From Rubrobacter xylanophilus DSM 9941 (lineage in GTDB: Bacteria > Actinomycetota > Rubrobacteria > Rubrobacterales > Rubrobacteraceae), in contig NC_008148.1 of NCBI RefSeq assembly GCF_000014185.1, positions 1,592,001 through 1,656,000 of the forward strand: DNA of 64,000 nt, written 5' to 3'. The notes under the pieces are model-generated. The model saw nothing but the letters and a program-made list of their open reading frames with translations, searched no databases and was not told the DNA's origin. Positions 49,145-61,879 of the stretch are shown here, piece after piece. Made by a program: the position numbers and the translations under genes. The stretch's first letter is position 1. Each line of letters opens with the position of its first letter.

Positions 49145-50260
49145 TCAGGCGTTCTCCTCGCGCAAAGCGCGCCAGCTATGAAAAGCCTCCTCGAACCCGG
49201 CGGCGAGCGAAGCGGAGGGGCCCTCGATGGCCACCCGCGCCCCTCCTCGCGGCGGAAGGCCCTCCGGGTAGCGCAACGAGATGCGGCTGTACCGCCCGCC
49301 GCCGTGCCCGACGTAGCACTCCGGCGCGGGCAGGTGCGCCGCCGCCTCCTCCAGGAGGCCGAGCCTCCGCAGAGCGTCTTCGGCGGCGGTGGTTCCGGCC
49401 GCGGCCGCGGCGTCCGCGGCCCGGGGCAGGCCGGTGCCGGCGGCGTCCCCGACGACGTAGAGCCCCTCCTCTGCCGTCTCGAAGCGGGACGAGACCTCGA
49501 CCAACGGCCCCTCCCCGGGAAGACCGGCGAGGAGCGGGGATCTCCTGTGCGGCGGCACCACCAGCGCCAGGTCGAACCCGACGGAAGCGCCGTCCCGGGA
49601 GCGCAGGCTGCCGCTGGCGAGGGAAGCGAGCTCCGGCCGGAACGCGGTCACGAGCTCCACCCCCTCCGAGGCGCACGAACGCCGCAGAAAACGGGAAACC
49701 TCCTCTCCGAGGGCCTGCAGGGGCTCCTCCTCGGGGGTGGTCAGGACGGCGTGCACGCCGCGCCCGAGAGAGCGGTAGAGCCCGGCGAGCTGCATGGCCA
49801 CCCCGTAGGGCGCGGGCGGGCAGCGGTACGGGAGCGCGGCGACGACCACGGCGACGACCCCCTCCCGCAGGCTCCGAACGGCGCGGGTAGCCCGCGCCGC
49901 CCCGGAGGGGCTCCAGAAGGCGAAGACGTTGGCGGCCTCGGGCACCGCCGCGGCGTCCAGCGCGAGCCCCGGCGCCGCGATGACCGCGTCCGCCCTCACC
50001 ACGGCGCCGCCCCCCAGGCGAACGCTCCCGCCGGAGACCTCTGCGGCTTCCCCGGGCACGACCCCCACCCCGGCCGGCGAGAGACGGGCCCTCCACCTCT
50101 CCGCCGGCGCCTCGCCGAGCAGGGTGGGGACGGTGCCCGGAAGGTACCAGGCCTCTCCCTCGCGCTCGACGAGCACGACCCGCGCGTGGCCGCGCAGCCG
50201 CCGGGCCGCGGCCACGCCCCCTGGCCCGGCCCCGACCACGGCTATGCTAGCCGTCGGCAT
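49145..50260 (-). CDS. FAD-dependent sulfide:quinone reductase-like flavoprotein
   Basis: The 371-aa protein starts MPTASIAVVGAGPGGVAAAR, an FAD Rossmann motif. A second conserved region has the cysteine motif PYRCPPAPYGVAM, typical of SQR and flavocytochrome c sulfide dehydrogenase flavin subunits; the last FAD-binding motif is GLYVVGDAAGTGLPRAA. No signal peptide is seen. It probably oxidises sulfide or a thiol and passes electrons to quinone. It overlaps the YedE-like gene by 14 bp and may replace the decayed SQR next door. Confidence 0.75.
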   Translation of the reverse strand: MPTASIAVVGAGPGGVAAARRLRGHARVVLVEREGEAWYLPGTVPTLLGEAPAERWRARLSPAGVGVVPGEAAEVSGGSVRLGGGAVVRADAVIAAPGLALDAAAVPEAANVFAFWSPSGAARATRAVRSLREGVVAVVVAALPYRCPPAPYGVAMQLAGLYRSLGRGVHAVLTTPEEEPLQALGEEVSRFLRRSCASEGVELVTAFRPELASLASGSLRSRDGASVGFDLALVVPPHRRSPLLAGLPGEGPLVEVSSRFETAEEGLYVVGDAAGTGLPRAADAAAAAGTTAAEDALRRLGLLEEAAAHLPAPECYVGHGGGRYSRISLRYPEGLPPRGGARVAIEGPSASLAAGFEEAFHSWRALREENA

Positions 50261-50705
50261 GTCTCCGCCCGCGCATAGCGGCCGCGCGCCCGGCGAGCCC
50301 CTCCCGCTCGAAGAGGAGCGAGTGGAGCGCCATCCCGGCGAGCATGGCGAGAACAAAGGCGATCACGGCCCCCCGGCCGGTCACCAGGGCGGCCACGGCC
50401 GGCCCGGGGCAGAAACCCCCGAGCCCCCACCCGACGCCGAAGACGGCGGAGCCCAGGATCAACCGCGCGTCCACCTCCCTCTTCGCCGGCAGGTCGAAGC
50501 GCGGAGCGAGCAGGGGGCTCTCCCGGCGCAGCACGAGGCGGAAGGCGGGGAGGGCGACGAGCAGCGCCCCGCCCATGACGAAGGCCAGGGTGGGGTCCCA
50601 GCGCCCGGCGAGGTCCAGGAACCCGAGCACCTTCTCCGGGTTGATCATGCCCGAGACGGCAAGCCCCGCGCCGAAGAGAGAGCCGGAGACGAGAGCGGCG
50701 AGCAT
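50247..50705 (-). CDS. YeeE/YedE-family membrane protein, second half-transporter
   Basis: The product of about 152 aa has four hydrophobic helices and the family motifs GSLFGAGLAVSGMINPEKVL and GFCPGPAVAALVTG; the Cys in the latter is the conserved one. Two adjacent half-size YeeE/YedE proteins are a common arrangement, with roles in thiosulfate or other sulfur-compound uptake. The start (ATG 50705, or GTG 50714) follows the first half gene by about 20 bp. Confidence 0.78.
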   Translation of the reverse strand: MLAALVSGSLFGAGLAVSGMINPEKVLGFLDLAGRWDPTLAFVMGGALLVALPAFRLVLRRESPLLAPRFDLPAKREVDARLILGSAVFGVGWGLGGFCPGPAVAALVTGRGAVIAFVLAMLAGMALHSLLFEREGLAGRAAAMRGRRHADG

Positions 50706-50725
50706 CCTCAACACTTCGCTCCCCC

Positions 50726-51139
50726 CTACAGAACGTGGCGGACGACGAAGACCGTCGCGAAAGCGGCGCTCATGAACACGGCCGTGGCGACGACGGATCG
50801 CGCCGAGAGCCGCGCCAGACCGCACACCCCGTGCCCGCTGGTGCACCCCGAACCGAGCCTGGCCCCGAAGCCGACGAGAAGCCCCGCAACGGCCATCACC
50901 GGAACGGAGGCCCGCACGTCTACCGCCAGGCCCCCCGCAAGAACCCCGTACCCCAGAGCCCCGAGCAAGAGCCCCAGAGCGAACATCGCCTGCCAGCCCC
51001 CGGGCCTCCCCCCGAGAAGTCCGGCGACGATGCCGCTGACCCCCGCAACCCTCCCGTTCAAGAGCAGCAGGAGCGCGGCAGAAGCCCCTATGAGAAGACC
51101 GCCCAGAAGCCCGCTCGTCGGGGTGAAGCTCTCAGCCAT
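50726..51139 (-). CDS. YeeE/YedE-family membrane protein, first half-transporter
   Basis: The 137-aa membrane protein has four helices and the signature GFGARLGSGCTSGHGVCGLA, containing the two conserved cysteines of YeeE/YedE sulfur transporters. It is the first gene of the yedE-yedE-SQR unit, which is divergent from the CstB-like gene, so both units may share regulation by sulfur species. Confidence 0.8.
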   Translation of the reverse strand: MAESFTPTSGLLGGLLIGASAALLLLLNGRVAGVSGIVAGLLGGRPGGWQAMFALGLLLGALGYGVLAGGLAVDVRASVPVMAVAGLLVGFGARLGSGCTSGHGVCGLARLSARSVVATAVFMSAAFATVFVVRHVL

Positions 51140-51339
51140 CTGCCCTCCTCGAGGTTCTTTGCAAGGTTTTATTAGTACATTGTTATACGGAAATTTTGCG
51201 TGTTCAAGCGCTCGGGCGTTTTTCTTTGGGGAGAGCCGCTTGGGGCCCCCTTACGGACACGGCGCCGGCAGGCTTGATTTTTACTGAATAGTGATATAGT
51301 GTTGTACAGTATCGTGCGGCGAGGCGAGGAGGCGAGCCG
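51140..51339. promoter_or_regulatory. Divergent promoter region of yedE-like and cstB-like genes
   Basis: The 200-bp gap is AT-rich at both ends. Towards the cstB-like gene TTGATT and TATAGT (about 51274-51300) give a possible promoter with a short spacer; TACTG and CAGTA flank it as an inverted pair. Towards the yedE-like gene TACATTGTTATAC lies near 51176. An RBS GAGGAGG is present before ATG 51340. No gene is seen. Confidence 0.4.
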
Positions 51340-52779
<1,440 letters not shown>

Positions 52780-53837
52780 AGCGGTCCAGGTCGCCGTCCA
52801 GAACCCGGTCCACGTCTCCCGTCTCCTCCCCGGTGCGCAGGTCCTTCACCATGCGGTAGGGGTGCAGGACGTACGAGCGGATCTGGGAGCCCCACCCGAT
52901 CTCCGCCTTCTCCCCGCTCTGGGCGGCGATCTCCTGCTCCCGCTTCTCCCGCTCCAGCTCGAACAGGCGCGCCTTCAGGACCCGTAGCGCCGTCTCCCGG
53001 TTCTGGTGCTGGCTGCGCTCGTTCTGGCACTGCACCACGATACCGGTGGGCAGGTGCGTGATGCGCACCGCCGAGTCCGTCTTGTTCACGTGCTGCCCCC
53101 CCGCCCCCGAGGCCCTGTAGGTGTCCACCTTCAGGTCCTTCTCGTCTATCTCCACCTCCACCGCGTCGTCGATGGCCGGGGCCACCGCGACGGAGGCGAA
53201 GCTCGTGTGCCGCCGCGAGGAGGCGTCGAACGGGCTGATGCGCACCAGGCGGTGCACGCCCCGCTCGGCGGAGAGCAGCCCGAAGGCGTAGGGCCCCGAG
53301 ACCGAGAAGGTGGCGCTCTTGATCCCCGCCTCCTCCCCCTCGGTGTACTCGATCACCTCCAGCCCGAAGCCGCGCCGCTCGGCCCAGCGCCGGTACATCC
53401 GGGCCAGCATCTCCGCCCAGTCCTGGGAGTCCACCCCGCCGGCCCCGGAGTTTATGGTCAGGATCGCGTCGCCCTCGTCGTACTCCCCCGTGAACAGGCG
53501 GGCGACCTCCTGCTCCTCGATCCGCCGCTCGATCCCCTCGAGCTCCCGCTCCACCTCCTCGAGCAGCTCCCGGTCGCCCTCGGCCAGCTCCAGGAGCTCG
53601 CTAGAGTCCTCAAGCCGGCCCCGCAGCTCCTCCATGAGCTTCAGCCGGTCCTCCGTGCGGGAGAACTCCGCCGCGACCCCCTTCGCCCGGTCCGGGTCGT
53701 CCCAGAACCCCGGGCGGCTCATCTCCTCCGAGAGCCTCGCCGCGCGCTCGCGCAGCCGCCCCACGTCGAAGAACGCCTCCAGCTCGTCGAGGCGCTGGCT
53801 CAGGTCCGAGATCTTCTCCCTCAGCTCCGGCACCGCT

Positions 53838-56546
<2,709 letters not shown>

Positions 56547-56572
56547 AGCTCGGGATTACCTCGTAGCCTAGC

Positions 56573-57142
56573 CTACCTTGCCGGCTCTATGAGCCCGTAG
56601 TTGCCGTCGCGACGACGGTATACCACATTTATGTCGCCCGTATCGGCGTTGGTGAACACGAAGAAGTCGTGGTCGAGCAGCTCCATCTGGAGCACCGCCT
56701 CCTCGGCGCTCATGGGCTTCATCTGGAACTGCTTGGTGCGCACTATCCGGGGCTCGATGTCCTCCTCCTCTTCGGCCACGAAGGGCTGCGGCTCGGCCCT
56801 CGCGCCCTCGTGGTTCTTGAGCCGCCCGTGCCAGCGGTCCACCTGCCGTCCCCGGTAGCGCTTCACCTGCCGCTCGAGCTTGTCGCTCATCCGGTCTATG
56901 GAGGCGTACATGTCCTCGGAGGCCTCGCGCGCCTTGAGGACCGCCCCGTTGATGAACAGGGTGGTCTCGGCGACCTCCGAGGCGGCGATGGAGGGGTTCC
57001 GCTCGTGGATGAGCTCGACCTCGGCGCGCGCCACGCTCCGGTCGTCGTCGAAGAACTTGCGGACCCGCTCGACCTTCTCTACGGCGTAGCGCTCCAGGGA
57101 ATCGGTGACCGGGATGTTGCGCCCCTTGACCACGATCTCCAT
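56573..57142 (-). CDS. hpf: Ribosome hibernation promoting factor, long form
   Basis: The 189-aa protein starts MEIVVKGRNIPVTDSLERYA at 57142 with AAGGAGG 9 nt upstream. The N-terminal S30AE domain (VSDKLERQVKRYRGR-like end) is followed by a linker and the C-terminal dimerisation domain (SAEEAVLQMELLDHDFFVFT, then YRRRDGNYGLIEP). It should dimerise 70S ribosomes in stationary phase. It lies between comF and secA, as often in Gram-positive bacteria. Confidence 0.93.
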   Translation of the reverse strand: MEIVVKGRNIPVTDSLERYAVEKVERVRKFFDDDRSVARAEVELIHERNPSIAASEVAETTLFINGAVLKAREASEDMYASIDRMSDKLERQVKRYRGRQVDRWHGRLKNHEGARAEPQPFVAEEEEDIEPRIVRTKQFQMKPMSAEEAVLQMELLDHDFFVFTNADTGDINVVYRRRDGNYGLIEPAR

Positions 57143-57168
57143 CTCCAGAGGCCTCCTTTCCCCGAAAA

Positions 57169-57852
57169 TCAGCAGGCCCGGCACAGGCCCACGGCGTACA
57201 CCCCGGATGCCCCGGCCTCGAGCAGCACCCGCGCGCACTCGCTCATGGTGGCCCCGGTGGTGAGCACGTCGTCCACCAACAGCACCCTGCCTCGAACCCG
57301 CCCGCGGGCCTCGAACGCGCCCCGGACGTTCTCCCGCCGACCGGCGGCCGTGAGCTCCACCTGGTCCCGCGTCCTCCGCACGGCCTTTAGTTTATCCGAA
57401 AAGGGAACCCCGATCCTCCCGGCGAGCGCGCGGGCCAGGAGGGCGGCCTGGTTGTAGCCCCGGCGGCGCAGCCGGGAGGGGTGCAGCGGGACGGGCACCA
57501 CGACGTCGAGCCTCCCCTCCGGAAGCACGCGCGCAAGGAGCGGCGCGGCGAGCCTCTCGGCCACCCGTGCGTGCCCCCCGTACTTCAGGGCGTGGACGGC
57601 CTCCCGCCCCACCCCCTCGTACCGCAGCGGCGCCCGGAAGCCCTCGAACCACAGGTCCACCCCCCGGCACCCGGAGCAAGCCGGAACCTCGAAGGGCGCC
57701 GGCATCCCGCAGCGGGCGCACAGCGGGGGCTCCAGGAGCGGGAGGTTCTCCGCGCAGCCCCCGCACAGCACGTCGCTGGCCCTGGAGCGGCACCCCGCGC
57801 AGCGCTGGGGGAAGAAGAGGTCCAGGAGCGCCGCGAGGTACGGGCTCCCCAA
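57169..57852 (-). CDS. comF: ComF-family phosphoribosyltransferase-like protein
   Basis: The 227-aa protein has N-terminal zinc-finger cysteines (CAGCRSRASDVLCGGC, CARCGMPAPFEVPACSGC) and a phosphoribosyltransferase domain with VVPVPLHPSRLRRRGYNQA and VLLVDDVLTTGATMSE, the PRPP-binding loop. ComF proteins assist inward DNA transport or processing in competence. It is 12 bp after the nucleotidyltransferase gene and 26 bp before hpf. Confidence 0.9.
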   Translation of the reverse strand: MGSPYLAALLDLFFPQRCAGCRSRASDVLCGGCAENLPLLEPPLCARCGMPAPFEVPACSGCRGVDLWFEGFRAPLRYEGVGREAVHALKYGGHARVAERLAAPLLARVLPEGRLDVVVPVPLHPSRLRRRGYNQAALLARALAGRIGVPFSDKLKAVRRTRDQVELTAAGRRENVRGAFEARGRVRGRVLLVDDVLTTGATMSECARVLLEAGASGVYAVGLCRAC

Positions 57853-57864
57853 AAACGCCCCCCT

Positions 57865-58968
57865 CTAGAAGCTCACGCTCCGGGGCTGGAGCACCACGCC
57901 GGGGTTTATGCGGATGCCCTGGTCCAGCACGTTGCCCTCCCCGACCACGCACCGGGCCCCCAGCACCGAAAGGCCACGCACGATCGCCCCCTCCCCGATC
58001 CGGGCCCCCGGACCGACTATCGAGCCGCGCACCACCGCCCCGGCCTCCACCACGGCCCCGTCCAGCAGGATGCTCCCCTCGACCACGGCGCCCTCGCCTA
58101 CCCGGCACCCCCGCCCCAGCGAGGACCTCCCCCCCACCGTGGCGCCGGCCGAGATCTCGCAGCCCTCGGCCACGGAGACGGGCGGGAGGATCCTGACGTT
58201 CTTCTCGATGAGGGTGGAGCGGTGCACGTCCATGTAGTCGAAGCCCTCCCCCGCGCCGACCGCCCCCGAGAGCACGTCGTGGGAGGCGGCCAGGTAGCTG
58301 CGCGGGGTCCCGATGTCCTTCCAGTAGGAGCTCGAGACGTGGGCGTAGAGCTGCCGCCGCTCCTGCAGGCGGGGGAAGATCTCCCGCTCGATGGAGACCT
58401 CGCGGCCCGGCGGGATCATCTCCAGCACCTCGGGCTCCAGCACGTACACCCCGGCGTTTACCAGGTTCGTGGTGACCTCGTCCGGGGAGGGCTTCTCGAT
58501 GAACCGCCGGACCATCATGTCGTGGTCCACCTCCACCAGCCCGTAGGCCGTGGGGTCCTCCACGCTGGTGAGCGTGATGGTCGCGAGCGCCCCGGTGGAG
58601 CGGTGAAGCTCGATGGCCTTGCGCAGGTCCATCCCGGTGAGCACGTCCCCGTTCAAGACCACCACCGGCCCGTCCTGCAAGAACCGGGCGGCGTTCTTTA
58701 TGCCGCCCGCCGTCCCCAGGGGCCTCTCCTCCACCGCGTACTCCACCGAGAAGCCGTCGAGGTCGCCCCGCTCGTCGATGTAGCGCTGGATCGGGTCGGG
58801 CAGGTATCCCAGCGAGAGCACGGCCCCCTCTATCCCCCCGCCGCGCAGAAAGTCCAGCGTGTAGCCCATGAAGGGCTTGTTGCGCAGCGGCACGAGGGCC
58901 TTTGGTATGTCGTAGGTTATGGGCCTGAGCCGCGTGCCCAGGCCGCCGACCAGGATGACGGCCTGCAT
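57865..58968 (-). CDS. Sugar nucleotidyltransferase with left-handed beta-helix
   Basis: The 367-aa protein begins VILVGGLGTRLRPITYDIPK, the NTP-transferase signature. LGTAGGIKNAARFL and VVLNGDVLTGMD complete the catalytic domain. From about residue 260 come hexapeptide repeats (AEGCEISAGATVGGRSSLGR) forming a left-handed beta-helix. It resembles mannose-1-phosphate guanylyltransferases and glucose-1-phosphate thymidylyl- or uridylyltransferases. Nucleotide and sugar cannot be fixed. No cell-wall or polysaccharide genes are nearby; it sits between nuoN and comF. Confidence 0.83.
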   Translation of the reverse strand: MQAVILVGGLGTRLRPITYDIPKALVPLRNKPFMGYTLDFLRGGGIEGAVLSLGYLPDPIQRYIDERGDLDGFSVEYAVEERPLGTAGGIKNAARFLQDGPVVVLNGDVLTGMDLRKAIELHRSTGALATITLTSVEDPTAYGLVEVDHDMMVRRFIEKPSPDEVTTNLVNAGVYVLEPEVLEMIPPGREVSIEREIFPRLQERRQLYAHVSSSYWKDIGTPRSYLAASHDVLSGAVGAGEGFDYMDVHRSTLIEKNVRILPPVSVAEGCEISAGATVGGRSSLGRGCRVGEGAVVEGSILLDGAVVEAGAVVRGSIVGPGARIGEGAIVRGLSVLGARCVVGEGNVLDQGIRINPGVVLQPRSVSF

Positions 58969-58980
58969 AGCCCCGTTACC

Positions 58981-60432
58981 CTACAACAGCCCGGAGCCGG
59001 CGGCAAGCGCCGCCAGCGGCCCGACCCCGAGGAAGAACAGCGCGGTGAGGAGCGCCATGGCGTAGACGGTGAACGCCACCCCGCCGTCCCCCTTCTTGGC
59101 CGGCCCCCCCGCCGAGACCGGCTCCTCCTGGAACATGTTGCGGATGATGCCGAAGTAGTAGGGCACCGAGAGCACGCTGTTTACGACCAGCGCCGCCACC
59201 GCGACGTACACCAGCGCCGAGCCCGACCCCGCGCCGGCGTAGATCACCCAGGCCTTGCCGAAAAAGCCGGAGAGGGGCGGGATGCCGACGAGCGCGGCCA
59301 TGAACACGGCCATGGCCGCCGCCAGCATCGGGCGGGTGGCGAACAGCCCGTTGAAGCTCTTGGCCTCCTCCCCCACCAGGTCGATGGTGAGGAAGGCCCC
59401 CAGGTTCATCACCGCGTAGGCCGCGCTGTAGATCATGACCGCCTGCACCCCCGACGAGACGGCGTCCCCCTGCAGCGCGGCGAAGGCCGCGAGGATGTAT
59501 CCGGAGTGCGCCACCGAGCTGTAGGCCAGCATCCGGCGGACGTTGCTCTGCCGCAGGGCGAGCAGGTTCCCCACGAACATGGTCACGATAGCGATGACCG
59601 CCATGAGCGCCGTCCAGGTCGGAGCGGCCTGCGGCATCCCGTCCAGCAGGATGCGCAGCAGCGCCGCGAAGATCGCCGCCTTGGGGGCCACCGAGAGAAA
59701 GGCCGCCGCGCTGGTGGGGGCGCCCTGGTAGGCGTCCGGCGTCCAGAAGTGGAAGGGGGCGGCGGAGACCTTGAAGGCGAGGCCGCTGATCATCAGCACC
59801 AGCCCGACGATCGCCACCGGGCTGAGCCCCTCCCCGAAGGCCTCGGCCACCCGCGAGAGGTTCGCCGACCCGGAGACCCCGTAGATCAAGACGATCCCGT
59901 AGAGCAGGAAGGAGGAGGCTATGACCCCCGTGATCAGGTACTTCATCCCCCCCTCGGCGCTCTCCCGGCGCCTGCGGTCGAAGGCCACCATCGCGTAGGA
60001 GGGGATGGTGGCGAGCTCGACCGCGAGAAAGACCCCGAACAGGTCGCGCATGGAGACGAGCAGCATCCCCCCGAGCGCGACCGCGATGATGAGCGTCATG
60101 TACTCCGGGGCGTCCCCCGTCCTTTCGGCCCACCGCGCGGCGGCTATGACGGTGAAGAAGGCCGTCGCGGTTATGATGAGCTTGAAGTAGAGCGCGAAGG
60201 GGTCCACGGCGTAGCCGCCGCCGAAGAAGGTGCCCGAGAAGCCGGCGGCGAGCAGCCCCGCCGCCGCGGCGAAGGACGCCAGCGTCCCCAGCCCGGCGAG
60301 CGCGGCCACCAGCGCCTCGCTGCGGGGCCCGGCAAAGACCCCGCCCAGCAGCACCACGAGCAGGAAACCCGTCGCTACCAGCTCGGGCAGAAGCCCCAGG
60401 AAAGCCTCTCCGGAAACAGGCACCCTAGCCAC
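58981..60432 (-). CDS. nuoN: NADH-quinone oxidoreductase subunit N
   Basis: The 483-aa antiporter-like membrane subunit of complex I has about 14 helices. Conserved elements include AVELATIPSYAMVAFDRRRR, GVIASSFLLYGIVLIYGVSG, KVSAAPFHFWTPDAYQGAPT and RMLAYSSVAHSGYILAAFAA, with the trans-membrane Lys and Glu expected for proton pumping. Its GTG start overlaps the nuoM stop by 8 bp. It is the last gene of the nuo operon here. Confidence 0.93.
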   Translation of the reverse strand: MARVPVSGEAFLGLLPELVATGFLLVVLLGGVFAGPRSEALVAALAGLGTLASFAAAAGLLAAGFSGTFFGGGYAVDPFALYFKLIITATAFFTVIAAARWAERTGDAPEYMTLIIAVALGGMLLVSMRDLFGVFLAVELATIPSYAMVAFDRRRRESAEGGMKYLITGVIASSFLLYGIVLIYGVSGSANLSRVAEAFGEGLSPVAIVGLVLMISGLAFKVSAAPFHFWTPDAYQGAPTSAAAFLSVAPKAAIFAALLRILLDGMPQAAPTWTALMAVIAIVTMFVGNLLALRQSNVRRMLAYSSVAHSGYILAAFAALQGDAVSSGVQAVMIYSAAYAVMNLGAFLTIDLVGEEAKSFNGLFATRPMLAAAMAVFMAALVGIPPLSGFFGKAWVIYAGAGSGSALVYVAVAALVVNSVLSVPYYFGIIRNMFQEEPVSAGGPAKKGDGGVAFTVYAMALLTALFFLGVGPLAALAAGSGLL

Positions 60433-61879
60433 CTCCTATCGCGGCCAACACGGCCTCCACCGCCGGGCGCTGGACGCTGATCAGCAGCGCCGGGAAGAAG
60501 CCGAGCACCAGCAACAGCGCCGCCAGCGGGACCACGGCGGCCATCTCCACCGGCCCGGCGTCCCCGATCTGCTCGTACGCCGGCTCACGGATGGGCCCGA
60601 AGATGACCCGCGCCAGCATGTACAGCAGGTACATCGCCGAGAGGATGATCCCGAGTGCGGCCAGAACCCCCTGCACCGGGTAGGTGGTGTACCCGCCCAT
60701 GATGCTCATGAACTCGGAGACGAACACCGCGAGCCCCGGAAGCCCCATCGCCGCCAGGGCCCCGAGCGCGAGAAGCCCCCCCGCCCAGGGCATCCGGGCG
60801 GCGAGCCCGCCGAGCTCCGAGATCCGGCGGGTCCCCGTCCGCGCCGCGATGATCCCGACCAGCAGGAACAGAAGCGCCGAGTAGAGCCCGTGGGCGACCT
60901 GCTGGAAGACCGCCCCGTTGTAGCCCACCGCGTTCGCCGAGGCCGCCCCGAGCAGGATAAAGCCCAGGGTCCCGATGGAGGAGTAGGCCACGAGCGCCTT
61001 CAGGTCCGGCTGCAGGAACGCCACGAAGGCCCCGTAGATTATGTTTATCACCCCGAGCACCGCCAGGTAGGGCAGGAAGGGCTCCACCCCATCCGGCAGC
61101 AGCGGGATGGCGATCTTCAGGATGCCGAAGGTCCCCAGCTTCGGCAGCACCCCCGAGAGCACCACGTTCGTCGAGACGGGGCTGGAGACGTAGACGTCGA
61201 GCAGCCAGCCGTGCAGCGGCACGGCCGGCACCTTGATCAGGAGCCCGAAGAGCACCGGCACGGCGATGGCTATCTGGGCCGCGCGCGAGAGCCCGCCGGC
61301 CTCGCCCAGCTCGGGGATGGAGAACGTCCCGGAGAGCACCCCGAGCGCCAGAAAGCCCGCCAGCATCGCCGTCGAGCCCAGGAAGGTGTAGATAAAGAAC
61401 TTTATCGCCGCCGCCCGGCGGTTCTCGTCCCCCCAGATCCCCACCATCAGGTACATGGGGATGAGCGTGATCTCGAAGAAGACGTAGAAGAGCACGAGGT
61501 CGCGGGAGGCGAAGACCCCGAGCATCCCGACCTCGGCCAGGAACAGGAGCGCAAAGTAGAAGCCCAGGTTCTCCCGGATGTCCCACGAGGCGACCACCGC
61601 GATGAGGGTGAGCAGCGCCGAGAGGAAGAACATCCCGAACCCGATGCCGTCGAGCCCCACCCGGTAGCCGATGTCGAGCGACTCTATCCAGGTCAGCTCC
61701 TGGCTGAGCGCCGGGGCGTCCAGGTCGTCCCCGAAGGCGAAGTAGATGTAGAGCGCGAGCAGCACCGGCACCGCGGCGACCCCGATGGCCGCGTAGCGCA
61801 CGAGCCGCTCGTCCCCGCGCAGCAGCAGCACGAGGATCGCCCCCAGCAGCGGTATAAAGATCGTAGCCGTCGTTATCAC
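60425..61879 (-). CDS. nuoM: NADH-quinone oxidoreductase subunit M
   Basis: The 484-aa antiporter-like proton-pumping subunit shows FFEITLIPMYLMVGIWGDEN, KVPAVPLHGWLLDVYVSSPV and LVAYSSIGTLGFILLGAASA, the standard NuoM pattern. The GTG at 61879 makes a GTGA overlap with the nuoL stop. Confidence 0.95.
   Translation of the reverse strand: MITTATIFIPLLGAILVLLLRGDERLVRYAAIGVAAVPVLLALYIYFAFGDDLDAPALSQELTWIESLDIGYRVGLDGIGFGMFFLSALLTLIAVVASWDIRENLGFYFALLFLAEVGMLGVFASRDLVLFYVFFEITLIPMYLMVGIWGDENRRAAAIKFFIYTFLGSTAMLAGFLALGVLSGTFSIPELGEAGGLSRAAQIAIAVPVLFGLLIKVPAVPLHGWLLDVYVSSPVSTNVVLSGVLPKLGTFGILKIAIPLLPDGVEPFLPYLAVLGVINIIYGAFVAFLQPDLKALVAYSSIGTLGFILLGAASANAVGYNGAVFQQVAHGLYSALLFLLVGIIAARTGTRRISELGGLAARMPWAGGLLALGALAAMGLPGLAVFVSEFMSIMGGYTTYPVQGVLAALGIILSAMYLLYMLARVIFGPIREPAYEQIGDAGPVEMAAVVPLAALLLVLGFFPALLISVQRPAVEAVLAAIGGG

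Noticed and set aside
53700-53833. Programmed frameshift in prfB
   Set aside because: The gene is a single uninterrupted frame from its ATG, with no internal TGA near the usual site.
57481-60480. 999-codon open frame on the plus strand
   Set aside because: Antisense to comF, the nucleotidyltransferase and nuoN, with low-complexity Arg/Gly/His/Pro composition and no motifs.
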